From NCBI GenBank assembly GCA_002495685.1, contig DAGJ01000002.1, forward strand, positions 12,442-76,441: a stretch of 64,000 nucleotides of DNA. Reading direction: 5' to 3'. Positions within the stretch are counted from its first letter, which is position 1. Every line of letters begins with the position of its first letter. Below the pieces are notes generated by a model. The model did no database searches, had not been told where the DNA came from, and was given only the letters and a program-made list of their open reading frames with translations. The translations under genes and the position numbers were made by a program. Below, one piece after another: positions 56,527-64,000 of this stretch. Origin of the DNA: Methanobrevibacter sp. UBA412. GTDB taxonomy: Archaea > Methanobacteriota > Methanobacteria > Methanobacteriales > Methanobacteriaceae.

Positions 56527-56697
56527 AATTTAAAGGAAAATGAAACATTTTCCCCCTTAACTACTATTTTTTTTATGAATAATTTTTAATATAATGAGAA
56601 TCTAATAATATAAATAATTATAATTTTAAAAAAATATTTTAGGTAATGATATATTAATTAAATAGGATTTAACTTTTTTAGGGAGAATGTTTTATTT

Positions 56698-56946
56698 ATG
56701 AATAAGCTAGATAGTGATGCTGAATCTAAACTTAAGGAGTATATTAATCAGAAATATGATTATATTAGAAGATTTGGTTATGAATTTTATGGTGATAATA
56801 ATATTTTTTTATACTCTGAGCATGATATAAAGGATATTGAAGTTAATGATGAAGATGTGGATTTTATTGAAAACTTATTAAATGCAAATTTTATTGGTTT
56901 AATTAGTCTTAAAGGGAAACATGGCTTCTTATATCAATTAAAATAA
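56698..56946 (+). CDS. Small hypothetical protein
   Basis: An 82-residue acidic protein with a helical N-terminus (DSDAESKLKEYINQKYDYIRRFGYEFY), ending LISLKGKHGFLYQLK. GGGAGAATG lies about 14 nt before the ATG. There is no recognised family. Confidence 0.5.
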   Translation: MNKLDSDAESKLKEYINQKYDYIRRFGYEFYGDNNIFLYSEHDIKDIEVNDEDVDFIENLLNANFIGLISLKGKHGFLYQLK

Positions 56947-57046
56947 AACATTTATTTTTATAATCTTATTTTTTCCCTTTATTTTTTTTTAACTTTTTTT
57001 TAAATCCTACTTTTTTAGAAAACAAATTTTAGTGTAGTAATTTTTT

Positions 57047-58699
57047 ATGTTATATGAGAAGAATTTTTTTGAAAAAAATCCAATGCAAGTGGATGTAAGG
57101 GTTGCTCTTACTTATCCTAATGATTATAAGACTGCTATGAGTAATCTTGGGTATCAAATTGTTTATGGAATGTTAAATGATCGTATTGATATGTATTGTG
57201 AACGTGTGGTGATGCCTTTTACACGTAGTATTGAGACTGGTAGTCCTTTACATGATTTTGATGTTATAGCTTTCAGCCTGCAGTATGAGGAGGATTATTT
57301 TAATGTTCTTAAAATGTTGGATGATGCTGGTATACCTTTAAGACGTGAGGATCGTGGGGATAATTTTCCAATTATTATGGCTGGTGGTCCTTGTGCTAGT
57401 AGTAATCCTAGTGTTTTAAGTGATTATATTGATATTTTCATTATTGGTGAAGGTGAAGAAATCTTAGATAAGGTTTTTAATCGTTTTGCATTTATGGTTA
57501 ATCCTCATAGTCAATTAGAGAGTTTAAGTAAAATTAGTGGTGTTTATCTTCCAGGAATTAGTGAGGGTAGTGTGGATTTAGAGATTGTTGATAATATGAA
57601 TCAGGCTTATTATTCCCGGAATCCTATTATTACTGAGACTGATAATCCTGATTTTAGTCCTGTTTTTGGTGAGGCTATACTTTTAAATATTAGTCGTGGT
57701 TGTAGTCGTGGTTGTAGGTTTTGTATGAGTAGTTACTTGTATAGGCCTCAAAGGGAGCGTAGTGTTAAGAGTCTTGTTGAGTATTGTGAAAATGTTAAGA
57801 ATCAGTATGGTTTAAATCGGGTTGCTTTTATTGGTGCAGCTGTTAGTGATTATTCTCATATTGAAGATTTAATAGGAGAGTTAGAAAGTAGGGGTTTTGA
57901 GATTAGTGTTCCTAGTATGCGTATTGAATCTATTACTCATAATATTCTTGTTAGTTTGAAGCGTAGTGGTTTAAAGACTTTGACTATTGCGCCTGAGAGT
58001 ATTTATCGACTGAGAGTCAGGATGAATAAGGATATTAGTGATGAGGAGATTTTTAATCTTGTTAGTGATGCTCTTAGTTTAGGTTTTAACTTAAAATTCT
58101 ATTTTTTAATAGGTTTACCTACAGAAACTGATGAAGATATTGAAGAGTTAATAGGATACATTAAAAAAATCAATAACTTGCCTAAGAAAATTAAAAATAA
58201 AACAGTAAGTAGTGATAATATCACATCTGGAAGTGATAATTCTACAGGTAGGATGAGTTTCAGTATTAACCCTGTAATTCCAAAACCTCACACACCACTT
58301 CAATGGTATCCTTATGATATGAAATCCAATAAGAAAAAAATAAAACACTTAAAAAAAGAGTTAGGACACCTTAATATTAAATTTAGCAGTGCACGAATGG
58401 GTTTAATCCAATACATCTTAGCATGCGGAGACCATAACACAGGCAAACTCCTAGAACAATCATTAATCGTGAAACTCAGTACCCAAGATTGGTTAAACAA
58501 TATACCATCCTATGAATTAAATGATAACTTACCATGGGATAATATAAATGTACGTGCAAATAAAGAATTCTTAAAAGAGGAATATAATAAAATATTAAAT
58601 AATGAATTAACACCATGGTGTGAACAAGACGGTTGCTATAATTGTGGACCATGCAAACCAGAATTAAGGAAAATTAAAAAAACTAAAGGAGTGTATTAA
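57047..58699 (+). CDS. B12-binding-type radical SAM protein (TIGR03960-like)
   Basis: The 550-residue protein opens VDVRVALTYPNDYKTAMSNLGYQIVYGMLN. A cobalamin-domain-like region follows (FSLQYEEDYFNVLKMLDDAGIP, IIMAGGPCASSNP, IFIIGEGEE). The radical SAM cluster is RGCSRGCRFCMSSYLYRPQRERS near 220. TIAPESIYRLRVRMNKDISDEE and FYFLIGLPTETDEDIEEL are typical of the methylthiotransferase-like branch. The C-terminus has CYNCGPC, which could bind a further cluster. Substrate unknown. The aminotransferase gene starts 4 bp downstream, so they share a transcript. Confidence 0.85.
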   Translation: MLYEKNFFEKNPMQVDVRVALTYPNDYKTAMSNLGYQIVYGMLNDRIDMYCERVVMPFTRSIETGSPLHDFDVIAFSLQYEEDYFNVLKMLDDAGIPLRREDRGDNFPIIMAGGPCASSNPSVLSDYIDIFIIGEGEEILDKVFNRFAFMVNPHSQLESLSKISGVYLPGISEGSVDLEIVDNMNQAYYSRNPIITETDNPDFSPVFGEAILLNISRGCSRGCRFCMSSYLYRPQRERSVKSLVEYCENVKNQYGLNRVAFIGAAVSDYSHIEDLIGELESRGFEISVPSMRIESITHNILVSLKRSGLKTLTIAPESIYRLRVRMNKDISDEEIFNLVSDALSLGFNLKFYFLIGLPTETDEDIEELIGYIKKINNLPKKIKNKTVSSDNITSGSDNSTGRMSFSINPVIPKPHTPLQWYPYDMKSNKKKIKHLKKELGHLNIKFSSARMGLIQYILACGDHNTGKLLEQSLIVKLSTQDWLNNIPSYELNDNLPWDNINVRANKEFLKEEYNKILNNELTPWCEQDGCYNCGPCKPELRKIKKTKGVY

Positions 58700-58703
58700 A
58701 TTT

Positions 58704-59816
58704 ATGGTTAAACCTGCAAAAAGAGTAGAATCAATAGAATTAAGTCAAATACGTAAAATGTTTGAAGCAACAAATCCAGATGCAATAAATCTTGGAATAG
58801 GTGAACCTGACTTTCCAGTACCAAGAAATATTAAAGAATCAATGAAACAAGCCATAAATAAGGATTATACACATTACACTCCAAATAAAGGTTTTGAGGA
58901 TTTACGTTTAAAGATTTGTGAAAAATTCCAAAAAGACAATAAAATCACCACTACACCTGATAATGTTATAGTAACTAGTGGAGCTAGTGAAGCATTATAT
59001 GATTGTGCACAAGCATTATTTGAAAAAGGTGACAATGTATTAATACAAGACCCTGGATTCTTATCTTACGATGCAATTATAAGACTTGCTGAGGCAAATC
59101 CCATACCCGTAAGCACACCATTAGAGGATGATTTTAAATTAAAAGCAGACAGTGTAAATGAATTAATAAGTCCAAATACTAAGGCTATAATAATTAATAG
59201 TCCATGTAATCCAACAGGAGCAGTTATAGATAAAAAAGATATTAAAGGTATTTGTGAACTTGCAGAAGATCATGATTTCATGATTATAAGTGATGAAATT
59301 TATGAAAAAATCATTTACGGAGACAATAAACATTATTCTCCAGGAGCTTACACTGATAATGTTATAACACTTAATGGTTTTAGTAAAACTTATGCAATGA
59401 CAGGTTTAAGAATTGGATACATGAGCTCACCCTCAGATATTACTGAGGAATTATTAAAAGTTCATCAATATAATATTGCATGTGCTAGTAGTATTGCACA
59501 GAAAGGTGCATATGAAGCTTTAACTGGACCACAAAACTCTGTTAAAAGTATGGTTAAGGAGTTTGAAAGACGTAAAAATCTTATTGTTAAACGTTTAAAT
59601 GATATGGGTTATGAAACACCTGATTGTGAAGGAGCATTTTATGCTTTCCCAAGAATTAATAAGCCAGAAGAGTTTGTTAAAACTGCAATGGATAAAGGAG
59701 TAATCTGTGTATTAGGTAAAGCATTTGGACCAACTGGCAAAAAACATGTTCGGATGAGTTATGCTAATAGTTATGAGAATATTGAAAAAGCAATGGACAT
59801 ATTAGAAACAATATAA
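58704..59816 (+). CDS. PLP-dependent class I aminotransferase
   Basis: The 370-residue fold-type I protein has NLGIGEPDFPVP, YTPNKGFEDLR, VTSGASEALYDC, INSPCNPTGAV, SDEIYEKIIY and SKTYAMTGLRIGY, where the Lys of SKTYA binds PLP. An aspartate, alanine or aromatic amino donor is possible. The family is broad. It is translated from a start 4 bp after the radical SAM gene. Confidence 0.93.
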   Translation: MVKPAKRVESIELSQIRKMFEATNPDAINLGIGEPDFPVPRNIKESMKQAINKDYTHYTPNKGFEDLRLKICEKFQKDNKITTTPDNVIVTSGASEALYDCAQALFEKGDNVLIQDPGFLSYDAIIRLAEANPIPVSTPLEDDFKLKADSVNELISPNTKAIIINSPCNPTGAVIDKKDIKGICELAEDHDFMIISDEIYEKIIYGDNKHYSPGAYTDNVITLNGFSKTYAMTGLRIGYMSSPSDITEELLKVHQYNIACASSIAQKGAYEALTGPQNSVKSMVKEFERRKNLIVKRLNDMGYETPDCEGAFYAFPRINKPEEFVKTAMDKGVICVLGKAFGPTGKKHVRMSYANSYENIEKAMDILETI

Positions 59817-59850
59817 AAAAAATTGGTTATGGGTTGGTGTTTTTTAGAAA

Positions 59851-60759
59851 ATGGCAAATATATTAAGACATAAAGAAGGAAGAAAAGCTGTATTTATAGC
59901 TATAATAGGGAATGTTTTCTTAACTATATTCAATATACTTGTAGGGGTAAATAGTGGAAGTTTTGCTTTAATAACTGAAGGAGCACATACATTATCTGAT
60001 GTTGCAACTAGTATAATAGCTTTTCTCGGATTTGAGGTAGGTCAAAAACCTGCAGATGCAGAGCATCCTCTTGGTCATGGTCGAGCTGAAGCTATTAGTG
60101 GACTTGTAATTGTTATATTCCTTTGTTTGGTTTCATTTGAAATATTACGATCTGCAATTATTAAATTATTCTTTGGAGGGGAAATTACAACCCCTACACT
60201 TTTAGCTGCAGGAATGGCAATAGTTGGTTTAATTATTAATCTTCTTATTAGTCATCAAATAATTAAGATTGGTACAAGTATTAATAGTCCAGCTATAGTT
60301 GCAGATGGTCATCATCAAAGAACTGATCTTTTTAACAGTCTTGCAATATTAATTGGTGTTATTGTTGCTAATTTAGGTTACCCTATTATTGATCCAGTGG
60401 TTGGTTTAATTATTGGTGTTATAATTCTTTACACTGCATTTAAAGTAGGTAGGGATAATATTAATAATATTATGGGTAAAGTTCCTTCAGAAGAGTTAAT
60501 TCAAGAGATTCATGATACTGCTGAAAGTGTTCCTGGTGTTTATGGTGTTCATGATATTCGTGTGAATTATTTAGGTGCTTATGCAACTGCTACTTTACAT
60601 GTTTCACTTGATCCTGATTTAAGTTTAAATGAGGCTCATAAGATTGCGCATCTTGTTCAAAATAAAGTAGATGATAAGGTGGATCTTATTGAAGGTGTTA
60701 CTTGTCATACTTGTCCTTTAGGTTTAGAATATGATCATGAGCAACCTATTGATGAATAA
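59851..60759 (+). CDS. Cation diffusion facilitator family metal transporter
   Basis: The 302-residue protein has six membrane helices in the first 210 residues, with ITEGAHTLSDVATSIIAFLG (TM2 metal site) and ADGHHQRTDLFNSLAILIGV (TM5 metal site). A cytosolic C-terminal domain follows (VPGVYGVHDIRVNYLGAYATATLHVSLDP). HxxxD pairs in TM2 and TM5 suit divalent metal export. The metal (Zn, Fe, Mn or Co) cannot be inferred. Confidence 0.95.
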   Translation: MANILRHKEGRKAVFIAIIGNVFLTIFNILVGVNSGSFALITEGAHTLSDVATSIIAFLGFEVGQKPADAEHPLGHGRAEAISGLVIVIFLCLVSFEILRSAIIKLFFGGEITTPTLLAAGMAIVGLIINLLISHQIIKIGTSINSPAIVADGHHQRTDLFNSLAILIGVIVANLGYPIIDPVVGLIIGVIILYTAFKVGRDNINNIMGKVPSEELIQEIHDTAESVPGVYGVHDIRVNYLGAYATATLHVSLDPDLSLNEAHKIAHLVQNKVDDKVDLIEGVTCHTCPLGLEYDHEQPIDE

Positions 60760-60880
60760 AAAAAATTAAATCTTTCCTTATTTTTTTTCTCATTTTTTGT
60801 TTAATTAATTTTTAAGAAAAATTTAGTTAGAATTAGTGTTTATTTTGTATTAAGTTATAATTTTAGAATAAGTAAAGAAA

Positions 60881-60965
60881 CGCCGGGAACGGGATTTGAA
60901 CCCGTGTGATCCATGGGATCATCGGATTAGCAGTCCGACGCCGTACCAAGCTGGGCCATCCCGAC
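60881..60965 (-). tRNA. tRNA-Ser(GCU)
   Basis: The 85-nt gene, minus strand, starts GTCGGGA and ends TCCCGGC plus discriminator G. The anticodon loop CTGCTAA gives anticodon GCU. A long variable arm (GATCCCATGGATC hairpin) marks a class II tRNA-Ser, and the T-loop GGGTTCAAATCCC is normal. CCA is not encoded. It lies downstream of the SRP RNA gene on the same strand, a linkage reported for other Methanobacteriales. Confidence 0.96.
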
Positions 60966-61053
60966 ATTTGTATTTTAAAAAAAGTTAATCTTTTTATTTA
61001 ATAAAAACATGTTTTATTAAATTAGATATTCATACAATTTGTATTTTGTATTT

Positions 61054-61067
61054 GAATATATATAAAG
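61054..61067 (-). promoter_or_regulatory. TATA box between SRP RNA and tRNA-Ser
   Basis: CTTTATATATATTC on the minus strand is a strong archaeal TATA box. It predicts a start near 61035 and so a tRNA precursor with a leader of about 70 nt. It would let tRNA-Ser be transcribed independently of the SRP RNA. Confidence 0.5.
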
Positions 61068-61148
61068 TTTTACATTTTTACTATTTTTTTATAAAAAAAT
61101 GGCATGTTCAAAAGTGGACATAATTCAACGATGTTGGTTATCTTAAAA

Positions 61149-61404
61149 GCTAACTCCACCTCGCGGTTCTACAAGCATCAGATGTCAACAGTAGAGCTGC
61201 TCCTTTCCAGGCCTGACACATTCCCACAATAAATATGATTAACTTATGCCCTCCAGCATAAATCCCATAACCACTGATCCTGCAGGACGAGACTTCTATA
61301 TTAGCTTCTAAGGCCAGCATAGCATCCAAATGCCGCCTTTTGAACTTCGACCGCACCCAAGGGGATTTGTGCTTACAAAGGACCCCTAACCCTCCAGTCT
61401 AGCC
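61149..61404 (-). ncRNA. Signal recognition particle (7S) RNA
   Basis: The S-domain is unmistakable. On the minus strand GTGTCAGGCCTGGAAAGGAGCAGC, given here in two parts (GTGTCAGGCC and TGGAAAGGAGCAGC), matches the helix 8 SRP54-binding region. The helix 6 tip and Alu-type 5' end (GGAGGGTTAGGGGTCC) are present. Ends were set by pairing GCTAGACT at the 5' end with AGTTAGC at the 3' end as helix 1, and by the TATA box about 27 bp upstream. True ends may extend by some tens of bases. The RNA assembles with SRP19 and SRP54 for co-translational targeting. Confidence 0.93.
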
Positions 61405-61512
61405 AATACTAATTTAAGTCTTTAATCATATATAAATGTTAGTAAAAAAAGGAAATATTAATTGAAAATAAAATTAAAAAAAATTTAAACCATTTAAACA
61501 AATGATTTTATA
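61405..61512. other. Upstream region of SRP RNA
   Basis: Apart from the TATA box, this 108-bp stretch between the CBS-protein gene end and the SRP RNA is AT-rich with no gene seen. Confidence 0.4.
61428..61438 (-). promoter_or_regulatory. TATA box of SRP RNA
   Basis: ATTTATATATG on the minus strand is centred about 27 bp upstream of the inferred 5' end at 61404, the normal archaeal spacing. Confidence 0.65.
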
Positions 61513-61914
61513 TTATAAATCTTCTTTAATTGCTTTAATTATATCACCATCAGATATAATACCAACAATTTTCTCATTTTCCATAACAGGTAACTGATTA
61601 ATAATATCACTATGAGGGGCTTTATCATTCATTAAACAAATTGCCTCTACTAAATCATCATCAGGTGAGACAAAAGCAACATCAGTTACCATAACCTCAT
61701 TAACAAGGGTTCCTAATTGATAGTTATCTAAAATAAGATTGTGTCCTAAATCAGTTGCAGATACAATTCCTACCATTTTATCATCTTCAACTACAGGCAT
61801 TGCACTGATCTTCATTTTCATCAGTTTTTCAAATGCAAATACAACCTCCTCATCAGGTGTGGTTGTAAACACATCCCTTGTCATTAAATCCTTAACTTTC
61901 TTGTTTTCCAACAT
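61513..61914 (-). CDS. Two-CBS-domain protein
   Basis: The roughly 133-residue protein consists of two CBS motifs: [51 protein letters not shown] and [27 protein letters not shown]...[19 protein letters not shown]. Such Bateman modules bind adenosyl ligands and regulate partners. ATG 61914 is preferred to 61929. It overlaps the end of the 2-phosphoglycerate kinase gene by 23 bp, so it may sense ATP/AMP for that enzyme; that link is inference. Confidence 0.9.
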   Translation of the reverse strand: MLENKKVKDLMTRDVFTTTPDEEVVFAFEKLMKMKISAMPVVEDDKMVGIVSATDLGHNLILDNYQLGTLVNEVMVTDVAFVSPDDDLVEAICLMNDKAPHSDIINQLPVMENEKIVGIISDGDIIKAIKEDL

Positions 61915-62809
61915 TTTTTTCTCCTCCATATGTTTTAGTAATATACTTTATTATTGAATCAATTGTTGTGATTACATCAATGTTCTCAATTACAGGAACA
62001 TCATAGGTTTTAGCTTGTGATACAATATAATTTTGAGTTTTACGAATTGCATTGAAATGTTCTAAATATCTTTGTAATGGTCTTCTAGCCCATGTTTGCC
62101 TACATCTAGAGTAGAATCTTCCTTTGTGCATTTTTTCATTACTTAAGGATAATGTGAACATTACAACATTATCTTTTTCCATTAAGTCTTCTCGTATGAA
62201 ACCTGGAACAATATGTACTCCTTCTATAATTATACTAATTCCTTCTTTAAGTGCTCGCTCTATTACAGCTTCTACTCCTACACTTACGGTTTCCACGTGA
62301 CTTTTATATCCTACGATTATTGCATCATATTCTGGTGGTGGGGGTACACGTAGCACATTACATGCTGTGTAACTAGATTCATGTATTACAGGACTTAATT
62401 CTTTGGAGACTATTTTACGCATTACTTCACGTATCATATCTGTACTAACCATATTTTTTATCCCTAAACGGTTTGCTATTTCAAATGCTATTGATGATGT
62501 CCCTACACCTGATGCTCCACCAATTAGGATTATTAATGGTTCTTGGCTTTGTCTTATTCGTCTCCAGTTTATATATTTCTCTGCTATTAAAGGATTTTCT
62601 TTCTTTAATTCTGTAACTATATATTCAACTAATTCATCAACAGATATTTTAGTTATATTATTTTCTTTTAACTTGGATTCTATTATTGCAGCCATAGCAT
62701 ATGCTCGGTTAGGCCCTACTTCTGCACGAGTTAATGAACGGGATAATACTCCTTTTGAGAAGGGTTCTGTATATTTTTTCCCATTAACGGTTCCTTCAAC
62801 TAAAATCAT
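61892..62809 (-). CDS. pgk2: 2-phosphoglycerate kinase
   Basis: This enzyme phosphorylates 2-phosphoglycerate to 2,3-bisphosphoglycerate, the precursor of cyclic 2,3-diphosphoglycerate, a solute of Methanobacteriales. The 305-residue protein has an ATP-cone-like N-terminus ([25 protein letters not shown]), a P-loop [23 protein letters not shown] near 95, and [12 protein letters not shown] near 190. The length matches the characterised Methanothermus fervidus enzyme. The P-loop has Gly-Thr where most kinases have Gly-Lys, as I recall for this family. Confidence 0.9.
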   Translation of the reverse strand: MILVEGTVNGKKYTEPFSKGVLSRSLTRAEVGPNRAYAMAAIIESKLKENNITKISVDELVEYIVTELKKENPLIAEKYINWRRIRQSQEPLIILIGGASGVGTSSIAFEIANRLGIKNMVSTDMIREVMRKIVSKELSPVIHESSYTACNVLRVPPPPEYDAIIVGYKSHVETVSVGVEAVIERALKEGISIIIEGVHIVPGFIREDLMEKDNVVMFTLSLSNEKMHKGRFYSRCRQTWARRPLQRYLEHFNAIRKTQNYIVSQAKTYDVPVIENIDVITTIDSIIKYITKTYGGEKNVGKQES

Positions 62810-63040
62810 AGTTTAATCAAATCCTTTTATATTAAATATAGTTTATTAATCCTTTTTTTAAAGGCTTCTAATGTTTTTAAATTTAAAAAATCCAATTTAT
62901 TATAATTGTTTTAATACTTAAGAACATTAAATAACAGTTTTTCATATTATTATAATTTAGTATCTAAAAAAAAATATTAATAAGTTTTTCTATTTAATCT
63001 TAACAGAAAAAATTAGTAAAAAAGGATTAAAATAATAATT

Positions 63041-64000
63041 TTATTTATCAATTCTTTTAGAATCTGTAAATAATTTATCCCCAGATTTATAACCTATTAA
63101 ACACATTAATACACATAAAATACTTATTATTGTAGTAATTAGTAAGGTTATTTGGGAACTAAAGATTAAACCTGGAAAATTTGATGGTTTTATAATAACA
63201 TTACCCATAATTAATGCAAATATTGTTGTTAAAATACCTACACTTGCAGTTTGCCCTATTATTCTCATTGTTGCTACAGCTGATGATGCCATAGGCGTAT
63301 CTTTTGGAGGCACACTACTCATTATTGTGTTAACATTAGGTGATGCGAATAATCCATAACCTATCCCTTGTAAAAACATTGAAATTATAATAACATATAA
63401 TGGGGTTGTTTTATTTAATGGTATTATTAATAATAATCCTATTGTAACTATTCCCATTCCAATTGCTGATATTTTTTGTGGATCAAATTTATCTGAGAGT
63501 TTTCCAGAGAATGGTGATACAATTGCCATCATTAATGGTGTTACTATTAATAATAATCCAGTTATTTCTGTGTTGAATCCTCTAATGTATTGTAAGTTAT
63601 AGTTAAGTATAGTTGATACTACAAATGTTGCAATATAACTTAGTATACTAGCTAGATTTGATGATAAGAATTTCTTGTTTTTGTATAAATTAATATCAAA
63701 TGCTGGTTGATTGGTGTTTATTTCCATTTTAGCAAATAGTATTAAGAGTATTATACCAATTAGTGTAATTATTAATCCTTGGATTGTGTTAAGTGTTGAG
63801 AATCCATAAATTAAGAGTAGTATTCCTACTGCAAATATTGTTGATCCTTTCCAGTCAAATTTTTCATTTGCTCCTTTAATCCATTCGTCTTTAATAAATA
63901 GTAATAGTATTATGTTTATAATCATTACAGGTACCATTATCCAAAAAATACTTGCCCATCCATAGTGGTAGGTTAATATTCCTCCTATTACTGGTGCTAA
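63041..64000 (-). CDS. MFS drug/solute exporter, truncated at right edge
   Basis: The open frame continues through the right window edge: upstream of the first ATG it reads LAPVIGGILTYHYGWASIFW, the conserved helix 5 segment of DHA2-type MFS exporters. The 319 visible residues include about nine membrane helices and the motif SGKLSDKFDPQKISAIGM. LQGIGYGLFASPNVNTIM is also characteristic of that family. The N-terminal helices are missing. Substrate unknown. Confidence 0.85.
   Translation of the reverse strand, partial: LAPVIGGILTYHYGWASIFWIMVPVMIINIILLLFIKDEWIKGANEKFDWKGSTIFAVGILLLIYGFSTLNTIQGLIITLIGIILLILFAKMEINTNQPAFDINLYKNKKFLSSNLASILSYIATFVVSTILNYNLQYIRGFNTEITGLLLIVTPLMMAIVSPFSGKLSDKFDPQKISAIGMGIVTIGLLLIIPLNKTTPLYVIIISMFLQGIGYGLFASPNVNTIMSSVPPKDTPMASSAVATMRIIGQTASVGILTTIFALIMGNVIIKPSNFPGLIFSSQITLLITTIISILCVLMCLIGYKSGDKLFTDSKRIDK

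Noticed and set aside
61150-61356. 68-codon minus-strand frame
   Set aside because: It lies wholly within the SRP RNA gene.

Overview
The window is very AT-rich archaeal DNA, most likely from a methanogen of the Methanobacteriales, with Methanosphaera as my best guess. The archaeal signs are SRP19, an archaeal-type SRP (7S) RNA next to tRNA-Ser, a 2-phosphoglycerate kinase of the cyclic 2,3-diphosphoglycerate pathway, and TATA-box promoters at fixed distances from genes. The genus is inferred from base composition and gene content, not from a search.

Bases 1-14.9 kb hold a CRISPR-Cas locus. A long array (57 repeats seen, running off the left edge) is followed by a complete type I-B cas operon on the minus strand, transcribed cas6-cas8b-cas7-cas5-cas3-cas4-cas1-cas2 and then leader and array. 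Upstream of cas6 lies a 745-residue ABC/SMC-type ATPase. Its C-terminus carries an R-x3-E...H triad like that of PrrC anticodon nucleases. Divergent from it, at 14846-14928, are two degenerate CRISPR repeats around a 25-nt pseudo-spacer, with their own TATA box. The first 21 nt of the pseudo-spacer match the ATPase promoter except at positions 12 and 18, which type I Cascade does not read. This has the layout of a CRISPR-regulated toxin-antitoxin (CreTA) in which a crRNA-like guide would hold a large protein effector off. It is the main discovery candidate here.

Bases 15.1-27.9 kb are a defence or mobile island. Two direct repeats of about 0.5 kb (15717-16210 and 27309-27905) bracket it. Each holds ATGTTACAT-type iterons in opposed orientation around an AT-rich core and so looks like a replication origin. 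Between them lie a nuclease-STAND NTPase with a TIR protein, an unknown protein with a PIN nuclease, and on the plus strand a membrane protein, a zinc-ribbon/CARDB-like protein and a TPR-HEPN protein. Three copies or relics of a small inverted-repeat element (MITE-like) and a decayed ORF lie at its edges.

Bases 28-40.2 kb are a minus-strand surface-glycan cluster: galE, UDP-xylose synthase, two tandem UDP-glucose dehydrogenases, DUF4422 protein, three glycosyltransferases, a nucleotidyltransferase-cupin fusion and glmS. These make activated sugars and assemble a surface polysaccharide.

Bases 40.4-51.9 kb are mostly housekeeping: purC-purS-purQ, uroporphyrinogen methyltransferase and hemD, a radical SAM protein, a polysaccharide flippase, a glycosyltransferase, SRP19, a DHH phosphoesterase, a winged-helix regulator and a DEAD-box helicase. 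Bases 52-56.9 kb are accessory: an FkbM methyltransferase gene broken by a 10-bp tandem duplication, a stand-alone Cas4-like nuclease coupled to an unknown protein, and small hypothetical genes. From 57 kb to the end are a radical SAM protein, an aminotransferase, a CDF metal transporter, tRNA-Ser(GCU), SRP RNA, a CBS protein, 2-phosphoglycerate kinase and a truncated MFS transporter.
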